DNA of 64,000 nucleotides from the NCBI RefSeq assembly GCF_004022705.2, contig NZ_RZOY02000005.1, forward strand, positions 432,462 through 496,461. The letters run 5' to 3'. The first letter of the stretch is position 1. Each line of letters starts with the position of its first letter. Of this stretch, positions 8,319 through 18,023 are shown one piece after another. Under the pieces are notes generated by a model. That model was given only the letters and a program-made list of their open reading frames with translations, had not been told where the DNA came from and made no database searches. The translations under genes were made by a program, and so were the position numbers. The DNA is from Mesorhizobium sp. M2D.F.Ca.ET.226.01.1.1. GTDB lineage: Bacteria; Pseudomonadota; Alphaproteobacteria; Rhizobiales; Rhizobiaceae.

Positions 8319-9884
8319 GTGAGTGCAAATCATGACAGGGCGAACCTGCTCGAGGTTCGTGGCCTTACGAAGACCTTTGGCACGCTGACCGCGTGCGATC
8401 ACATCGATCTCAACATCGCAAAAGGCGAGATCCACGCGCTGCTCGGCGAAAACGGCGCCGGCAAGTCGACGCTGGTCAAGATGCTGTTCGGATCGCTCGA
8501 GCCGAACTCGGGTGAGATCTTCTGGGACGGCAAGCCTGTCAAGATCACCAGCCCGGGCGTGGCCAAGAAGCTGGGCATCGGCATGGTGTTCCAACACTTC
8601 TCGCTGTTCGAGGCGCTGACGGCGGCCGAGAACATCGCGCTTTCGCTCAATGATGGTTCGCCAATCAGCACCATTGCCGCCAAGGCAAGGGCGCTGTCCT
8701 TCAGCTATGGCCTGCCGCTCGATCCGGACTCGCTGGTCGGGGACCTCTCCGTCGGCGAACGCCAGCGCATCGAGATCATCCGCTGCCTGTTGCAGACGCC
8801 GCAGCTCATCATCCTCGACGAGCCGACCTCGGTGCTGACGCCGCAGGAGGCCGACAAGCTGTTCGAGACGCTCGAGCGGCTGCGCTCAGAGGGCAAATCG
8901 ATCCTCTACATTTCGCATCGGCTGGAAGAGGTCAAACGCATCTGCGACCGCGCCACGGTGCTGCGCCACGGCAAGGTTGTCGGCCATTGCAATCCGCGTG
9001 AGGAGACGGCCGCGTCGCTCGCCCGCATGATGGTCGGCAGCGAGGTGAAGGCCGTGGTGCGCGCGCCGGCGGAAGGCATCGAAACCGCGCCGGCGCTGCT
9101 GGAAATCCGCGGCCTCAGCCGCAAACCTGCGACGCCCTTCGCCATTCCGCTCAAGAACATCAACCTCACAGTGCGCGCCGGCGAAGTGATCGGCATCGCC
9201 GGTGTTGCCGGCAACGGCCAGGGCGAATTCTTCGAATCCGTCTCCGGCGAGGTGCTGCAGCAGGATGCCGGTTCCGTGCGCATCCGCGGCAAGGATGCCG
9301 GCGCTATCTCCATCACCGGACGCCGCCTGATGGGCGCTGCCTTCGTGCCGGAAGAGCGCCTCGGTCACGGCGCGGCGCCGCGCATGAAGCTCTCGGAGAA
9401 CCTTTTGCTGTCGCGCCATGCCACCGATGGCAAGGCCTTTGTCGGCTCGGGCGGCATGGTCAAGAACGGTTCCGTCTACAGCGCCGCCCAGCGCATCATC
9501 ACGGCCATGGACGTGCGCAAGAGCGCGCCCGATCCTGAAGCGGCCGCACTGTCGGGCGGCAATCTGCAGAAATTCATTGTCGGCCGCGAGCTCGACCGCA
9601 AGCCGAGCGTCATGGTCGTCAACCAGCCGACCTGGGGCGTCGACGCAGGTGCGGCAGCGCATATCCGCCAGGCGCTGATCGAGCTTGCCCGCAGCGGTTC
9701 GGCGGTGCTGGTCATCAGCCAGGACCTCGATGAGTTGTTCGAACTTTCGGACGCGATCGCCGTCATGCACAACGGCGAACTGTCGAAACCGCTGCCGATC
9801 GCCGAGGCGACTTTCGAGAAGATCGGCCTGTTGATGGGCGGCGCAGAGCCCGGCCACGCCGAACACGGAATGGAGGTGGCATGA
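8319..9884 (+). CDS. ABC transporter ATPase, double-domain, for nucleosides (BMP-type system)
   Basis: About 521 residues with two ATPase halves. The first half has Walker A GENGAGKST, signature LSVGERQRIE and Walker B LIILDEPTS. The second half has a degenerate Walker A (GVAGNGQGEFF) but an intact LSGGNLQKFIVGREL signature, the usual asymmetry of RbsA/NupO-like proteins. It should power purine or nucleoside import with the two permeases and BMP-type binding protein that follow. GTG 8319 is preferred because GGGAGG (8309-8314) is correctly spaced; ATG 8307 lies inside that box. It overlaps the next gene by 4 bases (ATGA). Confidence 0.9.
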   Translation: MSANHDRANLLEVRGLTKTFGTLTACDHIDLNIAKGEIHALLGENGAGKSTLVKMLFGSLEPNSGEIFWDGKPVKITSPGVAKKLGIGMVFQHFSLFEALTAAENIALSLNDGSPISTIAAKARALSFSYGLPLDPDSLVGDLSVGERQRIEIIRCLLQTPQLIILDEPTSVLTPQEADKLFETLERLRSEGKSILYISHRLEEVKRICDRATVLRHGKVVGHCNPREETAASLARMMVGSEVKAVVRAPAEGIETAPALLEIRGLSRKPATPFAIPLKNINLTVRAGEVIGIAGVAGNGQGEFFESVSGEVLQQDAGSVRIRGKDAGAISITGRRLMGAAFVPEERLGHGAAPRMKLSENLLLSRHATDGKAFVGSGGMVKNGSVYSAAQRIITAMDVRKSAPDPEAAALSGGNLQKFIVGRELDRKPSVMVVNQPTWGVDAGAAAHIRQALIELARSGSAVLVISQDLDELFELSDAIAVMHNGELSKPLPIAEATFEKIGLLMGGAEPGHAEHGMEVA

Positions 9885-11005
9885 TGCGCATCGAACTGGT
9901 CAAACGCCCGCAGCGCTCGGCGCTGTTCTCCATGCTGTCGCCCTTCATCGCCTTCGCGCTGACGATCATTGCCGGCGCCATTATGTTCGCATTGCTCGGC
10001 GTCAATCCGCTGGATGCATTCAACATCTATTTCATCCAGCCGATCAGCGAAGTCTGGCAATTGCACGAGCTGGCCATCAAGGCGGCGCCCCTCATCCTGA
10101 TCGCGGTCGGGCTGTCGGTCTGCTACAAGGCCAACATCTGGAACATTGGTGCCGAAGGCCAGTTCATTTTCGGAGCGATCTTCGGCTCGATCATCCCGGT
10201 GCTGTTCCCGCAATTCGAAGGCCCGTTCGTGATCCCGCTGATGCTGTTGCTGGGCATGATCGGCGGTGCGCTCTACGCGTCGATCCCGGCGTTTTTGAAG
10301 ACACGCTTCAGCACCAATGAGATCCTCACCAGCCTGATGCTGGTCTATGTCGCGCAGCTCTTCCTGGACTGGCTGGTGCGCGGCCCATGGCGCGATCCGC
10401 AGGGCCACGGTTTTCCGCAGACCATCCAGTTCGGCGACTGGGCGGTGCTGCCTCAGCTGATGCCCGATGACGGCCGCGCCAATTGGGGTTTCGTCTTCGC
10501 GCTGGTTGCCGCCGTGGCGATCTGGCTGATGATGAGCCGCATGCTGAAAGGTTTCGAGGTGCGCGTGCTGGGTTCCAGCCCGAGGGCAGGGCGCTTCGCC
10601 GGCTTCGGCTTCAACAGGATGGTGTTCTTCACCTTCCTCCTGTCCGGCGCGCTGGCCGGCCTGGCGGGCATTTCGGAAGTGTCCGGTGCCATCGGCCAGT
10701 TGCAGCCGGTGATCTCGCCCGGTTACGGCTTCACCGCCATCATCGTCGCCTTCCTTGGCAGGCTCAATCCGCTGGGCATCGTGGCCGCGGGTCTCGTCCT
10801 GGCGCTGACCTATCTCGGCGGCGAAGCGGTGCAGACCGCGCTCGGCATTTCCGACAAGGTGGCGCGCGTCTTCCAGGGCATGCTTTTGTTCTTCGTCCTC
10901 GGCTGCGACACGCTCATCCACTACCGCATCCGCCTGATCGGCCTGGCGCTGACGAACGGTGCTGCGAAACTCGAAGCAGCGCCCAAGCTCGAGGAGGCCC
11001 GCTGA
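9881..11005 (+). CDS. ABC transporter permease, nucleoside (BMP-type) system, first subunit
   Basis: A 374-residue inner-membrane protein with about nine or ten hydrophobic segments. YKANIWNIGAEGQFIFGAIF and PAFLKTRFSTNEIL are typical of the BPD_transp_2 permeases in BMP-type systems (NupP/YufP-like). It overlaps the ATPase gene by 4 bases and the next permease gene by 1 (TGATG), so translation is coupled and the subunits are made together. GGAGG precedes the start; ATG 9884 directly after ATG 9881 is an equal choice. Confidence 0.9.
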   Translation: MMRIELVKRPQRSALFSMLSPFIAFALTIIAGAIMFALLGVNPLDAFNIYFIQPISEVWQLHELAIKAAPLILIAVGLSVCYKANIWNIGAEGQFIFGAIFGSIIPVLFPQFEGPFVIPLMLLLGMIGGALYASIPAFLKTRFSTNEILTSLMLVYVAQLFLDWLVRGPWRDPQGHGFPQTIQFGDWAVLPQLMPDDGRANWGFVFALVAAVAIWLMMSRMLKGFEVRVLGSSPRAGRFAGFGFNRMVFFTFLLSGALAGLAGISEVSGAIGQLQPVISPGYGFTAIIVAFLGRLNPLGIVAAGLVLALTYLGGEAVQTALGISDKVARVFQGMLLFFVLGCDTLIHYRIRLIGLALTNGAAKLEAAPKLEEAR

Positions 11006-11925
11006 TGGACATCACCATCAACATCCTTTTGACCATCGCGACCGCGGCGACGCCGCTGCTGATCGCAGCGATCGGCGAGCTTGTGGTCGAGCGCTCCGGC
11101 GTTCTCAATCTGGGCGTCGAAGGCATGATGATCATGGGTGCCGTTGGCGGCTTCGGCGCCGGATACCTCACCGGGTCGCCCTGGATCGGCCTGCTTGCCG
11201 CAATCATCGTCGGCGCGCTGTTCTCGCTGCTCTTCGCCGTCATGACGCTGTCGCTTGCGACCAACCAGGTGGCGACCGGCCTGTCGCTGACGCTGCTCGG
11301 CCTCGGCCTGTCGGGCATGATCGGCACCAGCTTCGTCGGCCAGCCGGGCGTGCGACTGCCCAATCTCGATATCCCAGGGCTCAGCTCCATCCCGGTGGTG
11401 GGCAAGCTGATCTTCGGCCAGGATCCGGTGTTCTACATCTCGATCGCATTGACCGCGGCCGTCATGTGGTTCCTGTTCAGGACGCGCACCGGGCTTACGC
11501 TGCGCTCGATCGGCGACAGCCACACCTCCGCGCATGCGCTCGGCATCAAGGTGATCCGCTACCGCTATCTCGCCGTGATCTTCGGCGGCGCCTGCGCCGG
11601 TCTTGCCGGCGGCCACCTGTCGCTGGTCTACACGCCGCAATGGGTCGAGAACATGAGCGCGGGCCGCGGCTGGATCGCGCTGGCGCTGGTGGTGTTCGCG
11701 TCCTGGCGTCCGTGGCGGGTGCTGGCCGGCGCCTATATCTTCGGCGCGGTGTGGATCGGCCAGCTTCATGCACAGGCTTTTGGCATTCCGGTGCCGTCGC
11801 AGTTTCTTTCTTCGCTGCCCTATCTGGCAACCATCGTGGTTCTCGTTCTAATCTCGCGCAACAAGCGGCTGACGATGATGAACACGCCGGCTTCGTTGGG
11901 GCAGCCATTCGTTCCGGATCGTTGA
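11005..11925 (+). CDS. ABC transporter permease, nucleoside (BMP-type) system, second subunit
   Basis: A 306-residue membrane protein, NupQ/YufQ-like. It begins with helices around MDITINILLTIATAATPLLI, then SGVLNLGVEGMMIMGAVGGF and SLATNQVATGLSLTLLGLGL. The frame stays open far upstream, but the true start is ATG 11005, which overlaps the TGA of the first permease and is preceded by GAGGAGG. It forms the heterodimeric channel with the first permease. Confidence 0.9.
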   Translation: MDITINILLTIATAATPLLIAAIGELVVERSGVLNLGVEGMMIMGAVGGFGAGYLTGSPWIGLLAAIIVGALFSLLFAVMTLSLATNQVATGLSLTLLGLGLSGMIGTSFVGQPGVRLPNLDIPGLSSIPVVGKLIFGQDPVFYISIALTAAVMWFLFRTRTGLTLRSIGDSHTSAHALGIKVIRYRYLAVIFGGACAGLAGGHLSLVYTPQWVENMSAGRGWIALALVVFASWRPWRVLAGAYIFGAVWIGQLHAQAFGIPVPSQFLSSLPYLATIVVLVLISRNKRLTMMNTPASLGQPFVPDR

Positions 11926-11976
11926 CGACAACAAAAAGACGGGAAGCTCCAAGGCTTAACTCAGAGAGGTAACACT

Positions 11977-13044
11977 ATGAAAAAACTGCTTATTGCGTTG
12001 ATGACAACTGTCGCGGCCCTGTCGGTCGTGGCAACCGCCGAGGCGGCCGACAAGCTGAAGGCTTGCTGGGTCTATACTGGCCCGATCGGCGACTTCGGCT
12101 ATTCCTACCAGCACGACCAGGGCCGGCTCCAGGTCGAGAAGGCGCTCGGCGACAAGGTCGAGACCGCCTATCTCGAAAACGTTTCGGAAGGCCCCGACGC
12201 CGACCGTGCCTTCGAGCGCCTGGCGCGCGAGAAGTGCAAGATCATCTTCGGCACTTCCTTCGGGTTCATGGACGCCGAGGTGAAGGTCGCCAAGAAATTT
12301 CCCAAGGTGATGTTCGAGCATGCCACCGGTTACAAGACCGGCAAGAATCTCGGCATCTACAACGCCCGCTTCTATGAAGGCCGCTACGTGCTCGGCCAGA
12401 TCGCGGCCAAGGAATCGAAAAAGGGCCTTGCCGGCTACATTGTCTCCTTCCCGATCCCGGAAGTGGTGATGGGCATCAACTCCTTCATCCTGGGCGCGCA
12501 GTCGGTCAATCCCGACTTCAAGGTGAAGATCGTGTGGGTGAACTCCTGGTTCGATCCGGGCAAGGAAGCCGACGCCGCCAAAGCGCTGTTCGACCAGGGC
12601 GCCGACATCATCGTCCAGCACACCGACTCGACCGCCGCGCTGCAGGTCGCCGAGGAGCGCAAGCTGCACGGCTTCGGCCAGTCCTCCGACATGATCAAGT
12701 TCGCGCCGAACGCGCAGCTGACCGCGCTCACGGACGAATGGGGCCCGTATTATATCAGCCGCGTCAAGGCGGCGCTCGACGGCACCTGGAAGCCGGACAA
12801 TGTGTGGCTCGGCATCAAGGACGGCGCGGTCAAGCTCGCGCCCTTCACCAACATGCCCGACGACGTCAAGGCGATGGCAGAGGCGACCACAAAGAAGATC
12901 GCCGGCGGCTGGAACCCCTTCACCGGCCCGGTGTCCAAGCAGGACGGCACGCCATGGCTGAAGGACGGCGAGGTCGCCGACGACGGCACGCTGCTCGGCA
13001 TGAATTTCTACGTAAAGGGCATCGACGACAAGCTGCCGCAATAG
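11977..13044 (+). CDS. BMP family periplasmic nucleoside-binding protein
   Basis: A 355-residue exported protein with a clear signal peptide cut near AEAADKLKACWVYTGPIGD. This opening, the YLENVSEGPDADRAFERLA stretch and FGTSFGFMD fit the PnrA/BMP (PF02608) family, which binds purine nucleosides or related ligands. It is the last gene of the transporter operon, 51 bases after the second permease, with its own AGAGAGG box. This allows it to be made in excess over the membrane subunits. Ligand identity is inferred from the family only. Confidence 0.92.
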   Translation: MKKLLIALMTTVAALSVVATAEAADKLKACWVYTGPIGDFGYSYQHDQGRLQVEKALGDKVETAYLENVSEGPDADRAFERLAREKCKIIFGTSFGFMDAEVKVAKKFPKVMFEHATGYKTGKNLGIYNARFYEGRYVLGQIAAKESKKGLAGYIVSFPIPEVVMGINSFILGAQSVNPDFKVKIVWVNSWFDPGKEADAAKALFDQGADIIVQHTDSTAALQVAEERKLHGFGQSSDMIKFAPNAQLTALTDEWGPYYISRVKAALDGTWKPDNVWLGIKDGAVKLAPFTNMPDDVKAMAEATTKKIAGGWNPFTGPVSKQDGTPWLKDGEVADDGTLLGMNFYVKGIDDKLPQ

Positions 13045-13068
13045 GCGGCTACGGCATTTCGGACCGGA

Positions 13069-13093
13069 GAGGGCGCCGCAGAGCGCCCTCTTT
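13069..13093 (+). terminator. Rho-independent terminator of the nucleoside ABC operon
   Basis: GAGGGCGC (13069-13076) pairs with GCGCCCTC (13083-13090) with a six-base loop, followed by TTT. Confidence 0.75.
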
Positions 13094-13372
13094 CGTTTGC
13101 AAGATCGATTGGCAGACTTTTTTGCGCGTTGGACGGGAGCTGGACCCGATTTTTGCCAGCCGGCTAAAGATCGTTCAGCGGCCTTGCGTGTCGAGTATTT
13201 AAAGTCAACTTCGCTTCATATTTTATGAATTCGGCATTTTACAAGGCAAGTGCAGTATTGTTGGCGGTTGCGTAATCGCTTTCACATACACCGCCGGCCT
13301 CTACTTCCATGTTGATTGCGCAACTTAGACGAAACCAGCTGGCGTGACAGAGCGCCCGCAGAAGGGGGTCTT
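13094..13372. other. Intergenic region upstream of the proline-motif gene
   Basis: This stretch is AT-richer than its surroundings (13195-13250). It probably holds the promoter of the gene at 13373. I see no clear promoter boxes, RNA gene or riboswitch in it. Confidence 0.4.
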
Positions 13373-13810
13373 ATGCAATTGAACAAGAAGCTTCTGGCAA
13401 TCATCGGGAAACGCTTTCCCGCCATCTACGACGTCATCCCGCGCGGACCACAGGGTGTGCTTGCGCGGGTCGCACTCAATCCGCAGCCGCTGCCGCCGCA
13501 TGAACTGGGCGCCGCGGTCGCCGAGGAATTTGTCCGCTACTTGTGGGTGGCCGAGCGGGGCGGGCTCGATATGAAGGCTCTGGTGAGCGATCTCGACGAC
13601 TGGTGCCCCACGCGGCCGAAGATCCCGAAGCTGCCGCCGTGGTGGGGACCGTTTCCGCCTGAGCCGGAGCCGCGCCCGGAGTGGTTCGTCGACTACCATC
13701 TGGGGTTTGCCGCTCGGCTGTCGGCGGTCGAACGCGGCACGCGCCTCGACGAGACTCTCGGTCAGGTCATCGACCGTTCGCTCGCAGCAATCGAGACGGT
13801 GAAGCTCTGA
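13373..13810 (+). CDS. Uncharacterised protein with LNPQPLPP motif
   Basis: A 145-residue protein I cannot assign. It has no signal peptide or membrane segment. Residues around 38-46 read ALNPQPLPP, a short motif I have seen in many uncharacterised bacterial proteins. The middle is very proline- and tryptophan-rich (KIPKLPPWWGPFPPEPEPRP). ATG 13373 is chosen because GGGGG precedes it at good spacing; an upstream in-frame ATG at 13316 lacks one. It is a single-gene unit between two terminators. Confidence 0.75.
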   Translation: MQLNKKLLAIIGKRFPAIYDVIPRGPQGVLARVALNPQPLPPHELGAAVAEEFVRYLWVAERGGLDMKALVSDLDDWCPTRPKIPKLPPWWGPFPPEPEPRPEWFVDYHLGFAARLSAVERGTRLDETLGQVIDRSLAAIETVKL

Positions 13811-13849
13811 CGAGGCGCCGAAAAAGCTGAGGGCTGTCAAAAGAATCCA

Positions 13850-13873
13850 GGGGCGCCGCAGGGCGCCCTTTTC
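13850..13873. terminator. Terminator between the proline-motif gene and rimO
   Basis: A GGGCGCC-type arm pairs with GGCGCCC across a short GCAG loop and is followed by TTTT. It lies between two convergent genes. Confidence 0.6.
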
Positions 13874-13902
13874 CATTCAAGACGTCTGCTGTCGCGCAGG
13901 TA

Positions 13903-15216
13903 TCAGACCGCCGAGCCGTAGAGATCGTAAGCGTCCGCGCGGTCGATCTTGACCGTGACGATCTCACCGGCGCGCAGCGGACGCCGCGACTGGATGTGAA
14001 CCGAGCCGTCGATCTCCGGCGCATCATATTTGGTGCGGCCCTTGGCGGACGTGCCATGCGCCTCATCGATCAGCACCGGCAGGCGCTTGCCGACCTTCTT
14101 GGCCAACTGCGCGGCGGAAATCTTCTGCTGGCGCTGCATGAAACGATGCCAGCGCGCTTCCTTGACCTCCTGCGGCACCTGCTCGAGACCGAGGTCGTTG
14201 GAGCGCGCGCCCTTGACCGGCTCGTATTTGAAGCAGCCGGCGCGGTCGATTTTCGCCTCGTCCAGCCAGTCGAGCAGCATTTGGAAATCGTCTTCCGTCT
14301 CGCCGGGGAAGCCGACGATGAAGGTCGAACGGATGGCAAGATCCGGGCAGACCTCGCGCCAGCCGCGGATGCGGTCCAGCGTCTTCTCGCCATGCGCGGG
14401 GCGGCGCATGGTCTTCAGCACCTGCGGCGAGGCGTGCTGGAAGGGAATGTCGAGATAGGGAAGGATTTTTCCCTCCGCCATCAGCGGGATGACGTCGGCG
14501 ACATGCGGATAGGGATACACGTAATGCATGCGTATCCAGATTCCGAGCTTGCCGAGCTCCTCGGCGAGGTCGAGGAATTTCGCCCGCACCTCGCGGTCGC
14601 CGAACATCGAGGTCTGGTACTTGATGTCTATGCCGTAGGCGCTGGTGTCCTGCGAGATGACGAGGATTTCCTTGACGCCGGCCTTGGTGAGTTTTTCCGC
14701 CTCGCGCAGCACGTCGGCGGCAGGCCGCGAGACGAGATCGCCGCGAAGTGCGGGAATGATGCAGAAGGTGCAGCGGTTGTTGCAGCCTTCGGAAATCTTC
14801 AGATAGGCGTAGTGGCGCGGCGTCAGCTTCACGCCTTGCGGCGGCAGGAGGTCGATATAGGGATCGTGTCTCGGCGGCGCGGCCTCATGCACCGCGGCCA
14901 TCACGCTCTCATAGGCTTGGGGACCGGTGATCGCCAGCACATTGGGATGTTTTTCGCGGATGACCTCCGGCTCGGCGCCGAGGCAGCCGGTGACGATGAC
15001 GCGGCCGTTTTCGGAAAGGGCAGAGCCGATGGCGTTGAGCGACTCGTCGCGCGCGGAATCGAGGAAGCCGCAGGTGTTGACCACGACAAGGTCGGCGCCA
15101 TCATGCTTGCGCGCAATCTCGTAACCTTCGGCGCGCAGACGAGTGATGATGCGCTCGGAATCGACGAGCGCTTTCGGACATCCAAGACTGACGAAACTGA
15201 CGCGTGGGGCGGACAT
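13903..15216 (-). CDS. rimO: Ribosomal protein S12 methylthiotransferase RimO
   Basis: A 437-residue radical-SAM enzyme that adds a methylthio group to the conserved Asp of ribosomal protein S12. The N-terminal MTTase domain has its three cluster cysteines in [16 protein letters not shown] and VTGCLGAE. The radical-SAM site is [10 protein letters not shown], and a TRAM domain ends the protein. ATG 15216 (MSAPRVSF) is taken as the start because the family motif follows at once; the frame extends to 15336 but with unrelated sequence. Length fits the family. Confidence 0.95.
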   Translation of the reverse strand: MSAPRVSFVSLGCPKALVDSERIITRLRAEGYEIARKHDGADLVVVNTCGFLDSARDESLNAIGSALSENGRVIVTGCLGAEPEVIREKHPNVLAITGPQAYESVMAAVHEAAPPRHDPYIDLLPPQGVKLTPRHYAYLKISEGCNNRCTFCIIPALRGDLVSRPAADVLREAEKLTKAGVKEILVISQDTSAYGIDIKYQTSMFGDREVRAKFLDLAEELGKLGIWIRMHYVYPYPHVADVIPLMAEGKILPYLDIPFQHASPQVLKTMRRPAHGEKTLDRIRGWREVCPDLAIRSTFIVGFPGETEDDFQMLLDWLDEAKIDRAGCFKYEPVKGARSNDLGLEQVPQEVKEARWHRFMQRQQKISAAQLAKKVGKRLPVLIDEAHGTSAKGRTKYDAPEIDGSVHIQSRRPLRAGEIVTVKIDRADAYDLYGSAV

Positions 15217-15389
15217 AAACGTGCTTCCAGGAGATGAGAGCGAGATCGAGGGTTGAGCCTCAGGCTCTGAAGATCTACAGAGGACGGCTTTGAGCCGTTT
15301 CGCGCGGCGCAATAGCACGCTTCGGCCGAGAAGCAAACCTGCCCGTCGACCAGAGCAGGAAGCAATCTGGCCGCAGCCCTGGTGGAACG

Positions 15390-16076
15390 TCAGTGGCCGT
15401 CCGATCCGAACCAGGGCGCCAGGAAGGCGAAATGGTCGGGAAACTGCTGCACGGCGCCGCCCAGAAGCATGTTCACCGCGACGTAAAGGATGATCAGCAG
15501 GCCGATATAGGCAATCCAGCGATATCTGTGCAGCAGGCGTGCGACAAAGGAGGCGGCAAAGCCCATCAGCGCGATCGACAGAGCCAAGCCGATGATCAGC
15601 ACGGTCGGGTGTTTCATGGCCGCGCCGGCGACGGCCAGCACGTTATCGAGCGACATCGAGACGTCGGCGATCACGATCTGCCAGGCGGCCTGCGAGAAGG
15701 TCTTGCGTAGTGCCTTGCCGGCGACCTTGCCGTCCTGGTTGTAGTCGCCGTTCGACAGCGCTTCGGTCGCGTCGCGCTCATCCTCGTGGCTGACGCGCAG
15801 CTCTCGCCACATCTTCCAGCATACCCACAAAAGCAGAAGTCCGCCGGCAATGAGCAGCATCGGGCCGATGCTCAGCAACCATTGCGTGATCAGGGCAAAG
15901 ATTATGCGCAGGACGGTAGCCGCCGCGATGCCGACGAGGATGGCTCGTTTGCGCTGATCCGCCGGGAGTCCGGCGGCCGCCAGGCCGATCACGATTGCGT
16001 TGTCGCCGGCGAGCGCGAGATCGATTGCAACAACCTGGATGAGGGCTGAAAGGCCCGCGGCAGTGAATATTTCCAT
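15390..16076 (-). CDS. TerC/YjbE family integral membrane protein
   Basis: A 228-residue membrane protein with about seven helices. The hallmarks are [19 protein letters not shown] in the first helix and [16 protein letters not shown] in the second half. Acidic residues in these helices are the supposed metal site. Members are linked to manganese or tellurite handling in other bacteria. I looked for a yybP-ykoY manganese riboswitch in the 170 bases upstream and did not find its conserved core. Single gene, rightly spaced from rimO by about 170 bases. Confidence 0.85.
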   Translation of the reverse strand: MEIFTAAGLSALIQVVAIDLALAGDNAIVIGLAAAGLPADQRKRAILVGIAAATVLRIIFALITQWLLSIGPMLLIAGGLLLLWVCWKMWRELRVSHEDERDATEALSNGDYNQDGKVAGKALRKTFSQAAWQIVIADVSMSLDNVLAVAGAAMKHPTVLIIGLALSIALMGFAASFVARLLHRYRWIAYIGLLIILYVAVNMLLGGAVQQFPDHFAFLAPWFGSDGH

Positions 16077-16244
16077 AGACTAGAAATCCTTGCCTGAAAT
16101 GAGCGTCGCCTTTAGCCAGACGGCCCTAAAGGCATGGTCCGGCGGCGTCAAGACGCGAGCTTGGACATCGCCGCAAAACGATACCCATTGCTCAAGCTCT
16201 TACGGATTTCGGGTGGCCGCCGTCCCTGGCGGGCGGGCGGAAAA

Positions 16245-16634
16245 CTAGTCGTAGAGATTATATTTGGCCCAATCGGCTTCCGGGATCTCGTCGCCGATCT
16301 TGTAGAGGAACTGCAGCACTTCCATATGGTCCGGCGCGGTCTGGCATTTGAACTTCAGCCGATACCACTGACCTTTGCTGCGGAAGGCTGCGCCGGAGCT
16401 TTTGATGGCGTCGGCGCTCATCTGCGGCGTGGCGAAGGCATAGGCCACGACGCGATCGGCCTTATAATTGTGATCGTCGTGACTGATCCGATCGAGCACC
16501 TCGGCGTCGCACCGCTGCTCGAGGCGGGTTTCGGGATCGAGTTTCATCAGACCGGCGCGCAACGCATTGTCCATCGCCTTGGCCGGCAAGACCAGCGTCA
16601 GCGACGCCAGAACCATCAGGCAGAGCTTTTTCAT
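16245..16634 (-). CDS. DUF930 domain exported protein
   Basis: A 129-residue protein with a signal peptide ending at LPAKA, followed by LMKLDPETRLEQRCDAEVLD and DRVVAYAFA, the signature of DUF930. A second Cys lies in LKFKCQTAPDH. DUF930 is found mainly in Rhizobiales and its function is unknown. The start MKKLCLM is chosen because it gives the best signal peptide; an in-frame ATG at 16652 adds six residues. Confidence 0.8.
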   Translation of the reverse strand: MKKLCLMVLASLTLVLPAKAMDNALRAGLMKLDPETRLEQRCDAEVLDRISHDDHNYKADRVVAYAFATPQMSADAIKSSGAAFRSKGQWYRLKFKCQTAPDHMEVLQFLYKIGDEIPEADWAKYNLYD

Positions 16635-16701
16635 GGGCGCGACAAGCAGCATATTTTGTCAGAGAAATCAAATAACGCCGCTTCACCAACGGTTGACCGC
16701 C

Positions 16702-16896
16702 ATGGATGCCCGGAGCGCTTCGGTCCAGGAACTGGTAAAGCGACTCGGCCCGGATCACGGCTCTATGCATTGGGACCTGGTGAAGGTGATCTTCTGCCAC
16801 GAATGCCGTGCCGCCGGCCGCGATGACCGAAATCTTCAGTTCACCAACCATGCGATGACGCCAGAGCAGCGGAAGGGCTGGACACCTTGCCCGTGA
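16702..16896 (+). CDS. Small CxxC protein, uncharacterised
   Basis: A possible 64-residue protein. It contains VIFCHECRAAGRDDRN, where the CHEC pair could be half of a zinc site. It is convergent with the J-domain gene, with only 3 bases between the stops, which suggests a real gene end. No ribosome binding site is evident before ATG 16702. The call rests on codon use and amino acid composition. Confidence 0.45.
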   Translation: MDARSASVQELVKRLGPDHGSMHWDLVKVIFCHECRAAGRDDRNLQFTNHAMTPEQRKGWTPCP

Positions 16897-16899
16897 TGT

Positions 16900-17448
16900 T
16901 TAGCTGACCGCGTTCTCCAGCAATCTTGTAGCGACCGGCCGGCTGTCCTGCGGGTCTGAATAGGCGCGATCGATGCCTTGCACGGTAACGGCGAATGTCC
17001 CGTTCTCGGTCCTGCCAATGAAGCCCTTTGCCTTCAGGTACCAAAGGTGAAACTCAAGATGCTCGCGTGGGCAACCTGACAATCGCTCAAGCTCTTCATC
17101 TCCGATACCTGGGTTGTTTACGTCTTGTCGGCGCCTCGCGCAAAGCAGCGATAACACTCTCGCCTGGACGATTGAATCTTTCTCGACCACCTGAGGATCG
17201 CTTGCTTCCTGAGTCAACTCACGGCTCTGGCTCAGATATTGTCCGTATAAAATGTCGTACTGCGCGCGAGTGGCGGGATCTCTGAGCGTGTTGTGCGCCT
17301 CCACGAGGTCGCCAAAGCGCCGTTCATCGCCAGTCTCGCGATTGTCTGGGTGGTAGCGTTTAGCGAAGTATCGGAATATTCGCTCTATGGTTTCCGCTGT
17401 CGCCCTCGGGCTGATTTCCAGCAGTTCGTAATAGTCAACGAATGTCAT
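16900..17448 (-). CDS. J-domain (DnaJ-like) protein with C-terminal winged-helix-like region
   Basis: A 182-residue protein. The J domain covers about residues 3-68: YYELLEISPRATAETIERIF, then FAKRYHPDN with the essential HPD tripeptide, and FGDLVEAHNTLRDPATRAQY. It should stimulate an Hsp70 ATPase. The C-terminal half (ERLSGCPREHLEFHLWYLKA, then GTFAVTVQG) looks like a small winged helix, as in proteins that recruit chaperones to nucleic acid or other targets; this is inference. ATG 17448 is used because the domain starts there; the frame runs to 17550. It is the last host gene before the integrated element. Confidence 0.8.
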   Translation of the reverse strand: MTFVDYYELLEISPRATAETIERIFRYFAKRYHPDNRETGDERRFGDLVEAHNTLRDPATRAQYDILYGQYLSQSRELTQEASDPQVVEKDSIVQARVLSLLCARRRQDVNNPGIGDEELERLSGCPREHLEFHLWYLKAKGFIGRTENGTFAVTVQGIDRAYSDPQDSRPVATRLLENAVS

Positions 17449-17747
17449 CGTGGTGCTTCCCCAAGCCACCACCCCCAAGATACATTCGCGCAGGCCCCAA
17501 GTGCGAGCAAGCGACCAGGACATTAATTCCACCGAATAGTTAATTTCCAAGTGGAGCGGCTTAATCGCGTCGGGGAGAAGCTGCAGAGGCGCTCGAAGTG
17601 GATGCCATGGAGGAGTGAAGCATATGTTTAGGCTATCCCAGTCTTTGGCCCGGCGGCTTCGGCTCCCGGGCCTTTCATGTCCGGTTAGGGCAAAAGTTAT
17701 GGCACAGCCGGAAAACGCCGCTTAAGTAATTGAGTTTATTAGAATTG
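17449..17747. other. Intergenic region between the J-domain gene and the left element boundary
   Basis: No gene is supported here. A hairpin of GGCCCGG (17647-17653) with CCGGGCC (17666-17672) followed by TTTC may be a terminator. The rest is unremarkable. Confidence 0.4.
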
Positions 17748-17761
17748 TGGCGGAGGGAGTG
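17748..17761. repeat. Left attachment site (14-bp direct repeat)
   Basis: TGGCGGAGGGAGTG is identical to 32154-32167 at the tRNA-Ser 3' end. Flanking bases differ on both sides, so the shared core is 14 bp. It marks the distal end of the element. Confidence 0.85.
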
Positions 17762-18023
17762 TCCATAAAATGGATGCTGCCAAGTATCTGTTTTAGCTTC
17801 ATCTTTTTTGGTGCGGTGCGACAAAATACCCGGCTCAATATCCGGCCGGCGTTTAAACGGCCTCACGGCCAGCCCTTCCGCTTGGCACCCGCCTTTTGGC
17901 GGGCCGTCGTACGCGTTTACTACATCAGCCTATTCGCGCTGACCTTGCGTGAGCGGAGGCCGCACATATATGCGGCTCAGCCGGATGCCGCCCGGCCAAA
18001 ATCTCCGGCAAAAGGAACATCGA

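Noticed and set aside
9476..10921. Long antisense frame opposite the transporter genes
   Set aside because: It is a shadow of GC-rich codons in the ABC ATPase and permease genes.
16077..16244. Possible yybP-ykoY manganese riboswitch before the TerC-family gene
   Set aside because: A short hairpin (CCTTTAG with CTAAAGG) is present, but the conserved core bases of the riboswitch are not.
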